64,000 nt of DNA, from assembly GCA_026645575.1 (NCBI GenBank), contig JAPKMW010000033.1, forward strand, positions 30,439 to 94,438. The letters run 5' to 3'. Under the pieces are notes generated by a model, which had not been told where the DNA came from, did not search any database, and saw nothing but the letters and a program-made list of their open reading frames with translations. This DNA comes from Caldilineaceae bacterium. GTDB taxonomy: Bacteria > Chloroflexota > Anaerolineae > Caldilineales > Caldilineaceae. The translations under genes were made by a program, and so were the position numbers. Each line of letters begins with the position of its first letter. Within the stretch, counting starts at the first letter, position 1. Below are positions 61,193 through 64,000 of this stretch, piece after piece.

Positions 61193-61537
61193 AACAGGCC
61201 GGCCGAAATCTCGGAGGCGGCCCGCGTCGATGGTGCAACCATCTGGGATCTCTTCTGGCGCATCCACTTGCCGCTGGCGCGCGCCCCCATCGCGTCGCTG
61301 GGGATTCTGCTGTCGATCTGGACGTGGAATCAGTTTCTCCTGGCGTTGGTCCTTGTCGAAGACCCGACGCAACGCACGATGGCCGGCGCCTTGGGCGCGT
61401 TCCAGGGCCACTACGCCACCGATGTTCCCCTGCTCTGCGCCGGCACCCTGCTGATCTTGTTGCCCACGCTGATCATCTTTGTCCTCTTCCAGCGCCAGAT
61501 CATCACGGCGTTGATTCAAGGGTCAGTGAAGGGGTGA
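61193..61537 (+). pseudogene. C-terminal remnant of another MalG-type permease
   Basis: From base 61193 the frame reads ...RPAEISEAARVDGATIWDLF..., a normal EAA loop, then two or three hydrophobic segments and the family-typical ending ALIQGSVKG. The N-terminal 150-170 residues are missing, and the fragment begins two bases after the stop of the intact permease, in a different frame. It is similar to but clearly distinct from the intact protein, so it is the end of a different transporter gene joined here by a deletion or recombination. No start codon or ribosome binding site fits a functional product. Confidence 0.82.
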
Positions 61538-61643
61538 ACCGTACGGTTCAGATTTTGGGTTGATTGGCCGATGCGTTTTGAGCAATAATCCTAATGCGCG
61601 ACGCTTTGTTGAATTTTGTCTCGTCAAAGCACACCGGCAACGC

Positions 61644-61988
61644 TCAATTACCAATATCTTTAATTTCAATGACTGGTTCGCCTGTACGCAGCAGGGTAAG
61701 GGCCTGACTGAGGGTTTTTGCGAGGATCTGCCGTAAGCGTATGTTGGAAGTATTGCCACAAGTTAGCCATAGCACTTGCGGTGGCGTTCCTAAGCGCTTG
61801 ACGAGATCAACAAAATCGCTATCTTTGGTAAGAACGACAGCGGATTCTTGTTTTGCGCGGAGAAAAATTTGCTGGTCGGTCGCATCGCGTAAGCCAAGCT
61901 CGCGAACCGCTTTGGCCTCTATGCCAAACTCATCGGTGATCCAAGCGGCAAGGGCGGGCGACAACTGTGCATCGATCCAGATTTTCAT
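61644..61988 (-). CDS. DUF5615 PIN-like toxin candidate
   Basis: A 114-residue PIN-like protein. MKIWIDAQLSPALAAWI carries the first Asp, AVVLTKDSDFVDLVKRLG the second acidic motif, and VLWLTCGNTSN the conserved strand and loop. DUF5615 proteins are probable type II toxins paired with DUF433 proteins. Here the partner lies upstream on the same strand with a four-base overlap. Unlike the copy at 29437-29856, its KDSDF motif is intact. Confidence 0.88.
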   Translation of the reverse strand: MKIWIDAQLSPALAAWITDEFGIEAKAVRELGLRDATDQQIFLRAKQESAVVLTKDSDFVDLVKRLGTPPQVLWLTCGNTSNIRLRQILAKTLSQALTLLRTGEPVIEIKDIGN

Positions 61989-62215
61989 GCCGCCACCAAA
62001 ACCGGATGATTCACACGACTGGTGGCAAAACGCAAGGCGGCCAACAGATCGGCTTGTTCCAGATCGGGTAATTCTTCTAGCACCTCAGAAAAACTCAAGC
62101 CGGCTGACAATAATTCTAATACATCGACCACACGAATGCGCATCCCGCGAATGCAGGGCCGTCCGCCACATTGTTCCGGGTTCACGGTAATGCGTTCTGC
62201 AATGGTATGACTCAT
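61985..62215 (-). CDS. DUF433 antitoxin-like protein
   Basis: A 76-residue DUF433 protein. RITVNPEQCGGRPCIRGMRI is the family start and VVDVLELLSAGLSFSEVLEELPDL the helix-turn-helix-like core. It is the upstream gene of a DUF433/DUF5615 pair. GGAGG precedes the ATG, and a TTGACG/TATGGA promoter lies 47 bases upstream. Confidence 0.9.
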   Translation of the reverse strand: MSHTIAERITVNPEQCGGRPCIRGMRIRVVDVLELLSAGLSFSEVLEELPDLEQADLLAALRFATSRVNHPVLVAA

Positions 62216-62261
62216 GGGTCGCCTCCTTGATCGCTAATTTTACGAAGAACTCATCCCTGTT

Positions 62262-62290
62262 CCATAGACTGATCGTATTATATCGTCAAC
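62262..62290 (-). promoter_or_regulatory. Promoter of the DUF433/DUF5615 pair
   Basis: On the minus strand: TTGACG (62285-62290), 17-base spacer, TATGGA (62262-62267). An alternative TATAAT-like box overlaps the spacer. The rest of the gap to 62478 holds no gene. Confidence 0.6.
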
Positions 62291-62477
62291 CAGAGGAAAC
62301 CGGCAACTCAGCTACTCATGGGTCATTGGCGTAATGATAGACGCTCTATCCCTATCGCTGAGTTCACTTTGTAATTGAGCAAGAGGGCATTAACAGGCGC
62401 TGGTGGGATCAAACCAATCAGTCCGTGCAAGACATGATTGACGGACTTGGCATCCAGAGTGTTTGTCAGCGGTGGCG

Positions 62478-62795
62478 TTAAGCGGCAACGGGGTGCATGA
62501 CGCGCCGTTTTTCCAGCCAGCGCGCCAAAGAAGCTTGACTTTCGGTTGATTTCCGGCCCAATAATAATCCTTCGACGCTCAAGTCCTCATCGACATCCGG
62601 CCAATGAATTCCCACACCTTGCCCGATTAAACGCCAGTTGTTGCGTTCGCGGGCCGTGCCATGATAGAGCCGGGGATACCAGGCGAGCGGCACACTTAAT
62701 GAGCGACCATCGCTCAGATCGACAGTCAGGGTATCCTCGCTCACGTTGACATCTTCGACCATAATATTTTGTAGTTCAAGCACCGCAGTGTTCAT
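62478..62795 (-). CDS. DUF2442 family protein
   Basis: A 105-residue protein. TLTVDLSDGRSLSVPLAWYPRL followed by NNWRLIGQGVGIHWPDVDEDL is the DUF2442 signature. The C-terminal tail is helical and basic. These proteins are often encoded next to DUF4160 proteins and are suspected toxin-antitoxin partners, here overlapping by 20 bases. ATG 62795 is chosen as the family start within a longer open frame. Confidence 0.9.
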   Translation of the reverse strand: MNTAVLELQNIMVEDVNVSEDTLTVDLSDGRSLSVPLAWYPRLYHGTARERNNWRLIGQGVGIHWPDVDEDLSVEGLLLGRKSTESQASLARWLEKRRVMHPVAA

Positions 62796-63012
62796 CCCAT
62801 CCTCGCAGTAATTCTTCGCGTTTTTCCTCGGTGATGTCCAGAATGCGATTGATCTCACTCCGTTTGAAACCACCGGTACTCTGAACTCGAATTGGTGTCA
62901 ACCAAATCTTTGCGACATTTTTGTCCCGTTCCACATGCACATGCGGTGGTTCGTGACAGTCGAGTGAATAGAAAAAGAAGCGGTAGGGACCGCTAAACAG
63001 AATTGTCGGCAT
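62776..63012 (-). CDS. DUF4160 family protein
   Basis: A 78-residue protein. FSGPYRFFFYSLDCHEPPHVHVERD is the characteristic DUF4160 start with conserved His residues, followed by AKIWLTPIRV and a C-terminal helix. It is the first gene of the pair with DUF2442. Function unknown. A toxin-antitoxin role is suspected from genome context in many bacteria. Confidence 0.9.
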   Translation of the reverse strand: MPTILFSGPYRFFFYSLDCHEPPHVHVERDKNVAKIWLTPIRVQSTGGFKRSEINRILDITEEKREELLRGWDEHCGA

Positions 63013-63107
63013 GAGGCTATTCTACTGCAAGTCGTAATCGATGTAAAGGTTGGACAAACGTGATCCTGTGACGAGGATTGACAAACTGCGGCTCAGGCCA
63101 AAGGTGG

Positions 63108-63404
63108 TCACAATCTTTGTGTTGTAACGAAGAGACAGGGCGATCGGTGGTTATACCCTTCCGCCTTGACTGCTTGCCGGCGTTGCCGCACTTCATGGAC
63201 AATCTCATTAATTTCATCGAGCGACATTGCTTCGTCTTCCGGCGCATCTGCCACCCGTTGTAGCAACGAGGGGGTCAGGCGTCGTAGATGCAAAGTGTCG
63301 CCTTCCCACCAGACAATGAAGCGATCCTTGGGCAAAAACCGTTTGGCGATCTCTGGCGGCAGTTGTACGGTATGATTGGGTGTAAATGTTGTAATCTCAA
63401 ACAT
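63108..63404 (-). CDS. AbrB/MazE-like DNA-binding protein
   Basis: A 98-residue protein. TFTPNHTVQLPPEIAKRFLPKDRFIVWWEGDTLHLRRL is the swapped-hairpin AbrB-type unit, followed by a helical acidic tail (EDEAMSLDEINEIVHEVRQ) as in MazE-type antitoxins. The last 20 residues look unlike the family and may reflect a frame change. No intact toxin gene follows: the 95-base space to the DUF4160 gene has only a short open frame. Probably an orphan antitoxin or a pair that lost its toxin. Confidence 0.75.
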   Translation of the reverse strand: MFEITTFTPNHTVQLPPEIAKRFLPKDRFIVWWEGDTLHLRRLTPSLLQRVADAPEDEAMSLDEINEIVHEVRQRRQAVKAEGYNHRSPCLFVTTQRL

Positions 63405-63937
63405 GGCTGTTTCCCCTTTCTCTGCCTACTTTACCACAGCAGGAAGTGAGAACCAAGTTTGTTTTGACCTTGTCACCGCTATGACTTACGTTGGAATTGG
63501 CAGGAACGGATTGACTGCCCTAACCAAAGAAGTACACCGATAGCACAATCCGCTGCGACCACCATCCGCTGTTGTGTTCGTGCCGCAGGTGGACCCGTTC
63601 GCATAGGGAAGACTCCATGCGCAAGGCAAGGCACCGATACGGGTTGCTCCCGCTGGCAATGATCGGGATTGGTGATAGGCGGCTCATGCCAAAAGGTGTG
63701 GCGATAATTGGTCAACTTTTACGTGAGCATAAACACAAGGGCAAGGGGTTATCTATTTGTGTATGATCAAAGATGCTGCCTCGGCAAAACTAAACAGGAT
63801 GAGGAGTAGTGTAATGCCGCCAAACATCATTTTCGGACGTCCAGGTTGTGTTACAATTTCTCACTGTTATTTTTGGATTGGATCAAGTTTTGCCACCAAA
63901 GATTCAAAAATCCCCCAAATATCTATAGTTGACCCCA
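63405..63937. other. Intergenic region without recognisable gene
   Basis: About 530 bases in which all reading frames are short and none has a convincing ribosome binding site or family. No tRNA, repeat or strong hairpin was seen. It may contain decayed coding sequence. Confidence 0.6.
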
Positions 63938-64000
63938 ATGTCAAGACCAGAAAAGGCTGAAAATAAGAACCAAAATCGTCAAAGCGGTCCTTCAGCATTG
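63938..64000 (+). CDS. Possible start of a gene leaving the window
   Basis: An open frame from ATG 63938 to the right edge encodes 21 polar, basic residues (MSRPEKAENKNQNRQSGPSA...). No ribosome binding site is visible and the visible part is too short to identify. Listed only because it continues beyond the window. Confidence 0.25.
   Translation, partial: MSRPEKAENKNQNRQSGPSAL

Noticed and set aside
61536..61549. Palindrome GAACCGTACGGTTC as an attachment or regulator site
   Set aside because: It is a single 14-bp palindrome at the stop of a pseudogene with no promoter or integrase nearby. Chance cannot be excluded.
63017..63247. Short minus-strand frame after the AbrB-like gene, considered as its toxin
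   Set aside because: It overlaps the AbrB-like gene in another frame, is basic and low in hydrophobic residues, and matches no toxin fold that I recognise.
63757..63850. Possible 25-residue membrane peptide on the minus strand near the right edge
   Set aside because: A short hydrophobic frame without ribosome binding site or terminator. Such frames occur by chance.

Overview
The window most likely comes from a filamentous or multicellular Chloroflexota bacterium of the Caldilineae/Anaerolineae type. This is inferred from moderately high GC, Thr/Pro-rich linkers in a large secreted protein, lamin-tail-domain proteins, cyanophycin metabolism, many ABC importers encoded without ATPases, and small toxin-antitoxin-like pairs of kinds shared with cyanobacteria. 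No rRNA, tRNA or CRISPR array was recognised, so the placement rests on gene content only.

Layout. (1) Positions 1-18.1 kb, all on the plus strand: the baseplate end of a phage-tail-like contractile injection system (eCIS-like). It encodes a leucine-rich helical protein cut by the window edge, a membrane protein fused to an M23 endopeptidase, a gpD-like hub, a gpV spike, a PAAR tip, a gp25 wedge, gpJ, a gpI homologue carrying a beta-propeller, three fibre-like or surface proteins and a lipoprotein. Sheath, tube and ATPase genes are not in view and probably lie to the left. (2) 18.2-24.5 kb: ordinary metabolism (alpha/beta hydrolase, MFS transporter with a small membrane protein, SDR, acyl-CoA synthetase, nitroreductase). 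(3) 24.7-41.8 kb: a catabolic region with two paralogous Gfo/Idh/MocA oxidoreductases at its edges, an oligogalacturonate-lyase-like protein, a sialidase-like protein, a DapA-family aldolase, a PfkB kinase, a PhyH-type dioxygenase, an FMN hydroxyacid dehydrogenase, a class V aminotransferase and a Dpp-type importer without ATPases. Two promoters here carry the same LacI-type palindrome just downstream of the -10 box. (4) 42.5-49.9 kb: a cyanophycin locus with cyanophycin synthetase, two cyanophycinases and an isoaspartyl dipeptidase. (5) 50.2-56 kb: an AEC transporter, a Phd/YefM-type toxin-antitoxin pair and a 1,366-residue secreted protein with four lamin-tail domains. (6) 56-61.5 kb: a LacI regulator with a near-consensus promoter and a palindrome in its leader, then a sugar-type importer (binding protein, two permeases and the remnant of a third). 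(7) 61.6-64 kb: an island of small toxin-antitoxin-like gene pairs.

The most striking non-coding pattern is that much of the space between genes is filled by long perfect or near-perfect inverted repeats. Many begin on the stop codon of the upstream gene and end just before the next ribosome binding site. They fall into several sequence families: TATTGG heptamers, TGACARGG octamers, CCCGTAGGGACGC stems, CGCAGATT stems, and a GGCGGTATAGCACAA-bounded element. This pattern and the membrane/peptidase and propeller fusions in the injection-system locus are the best candidates for something undescribed.
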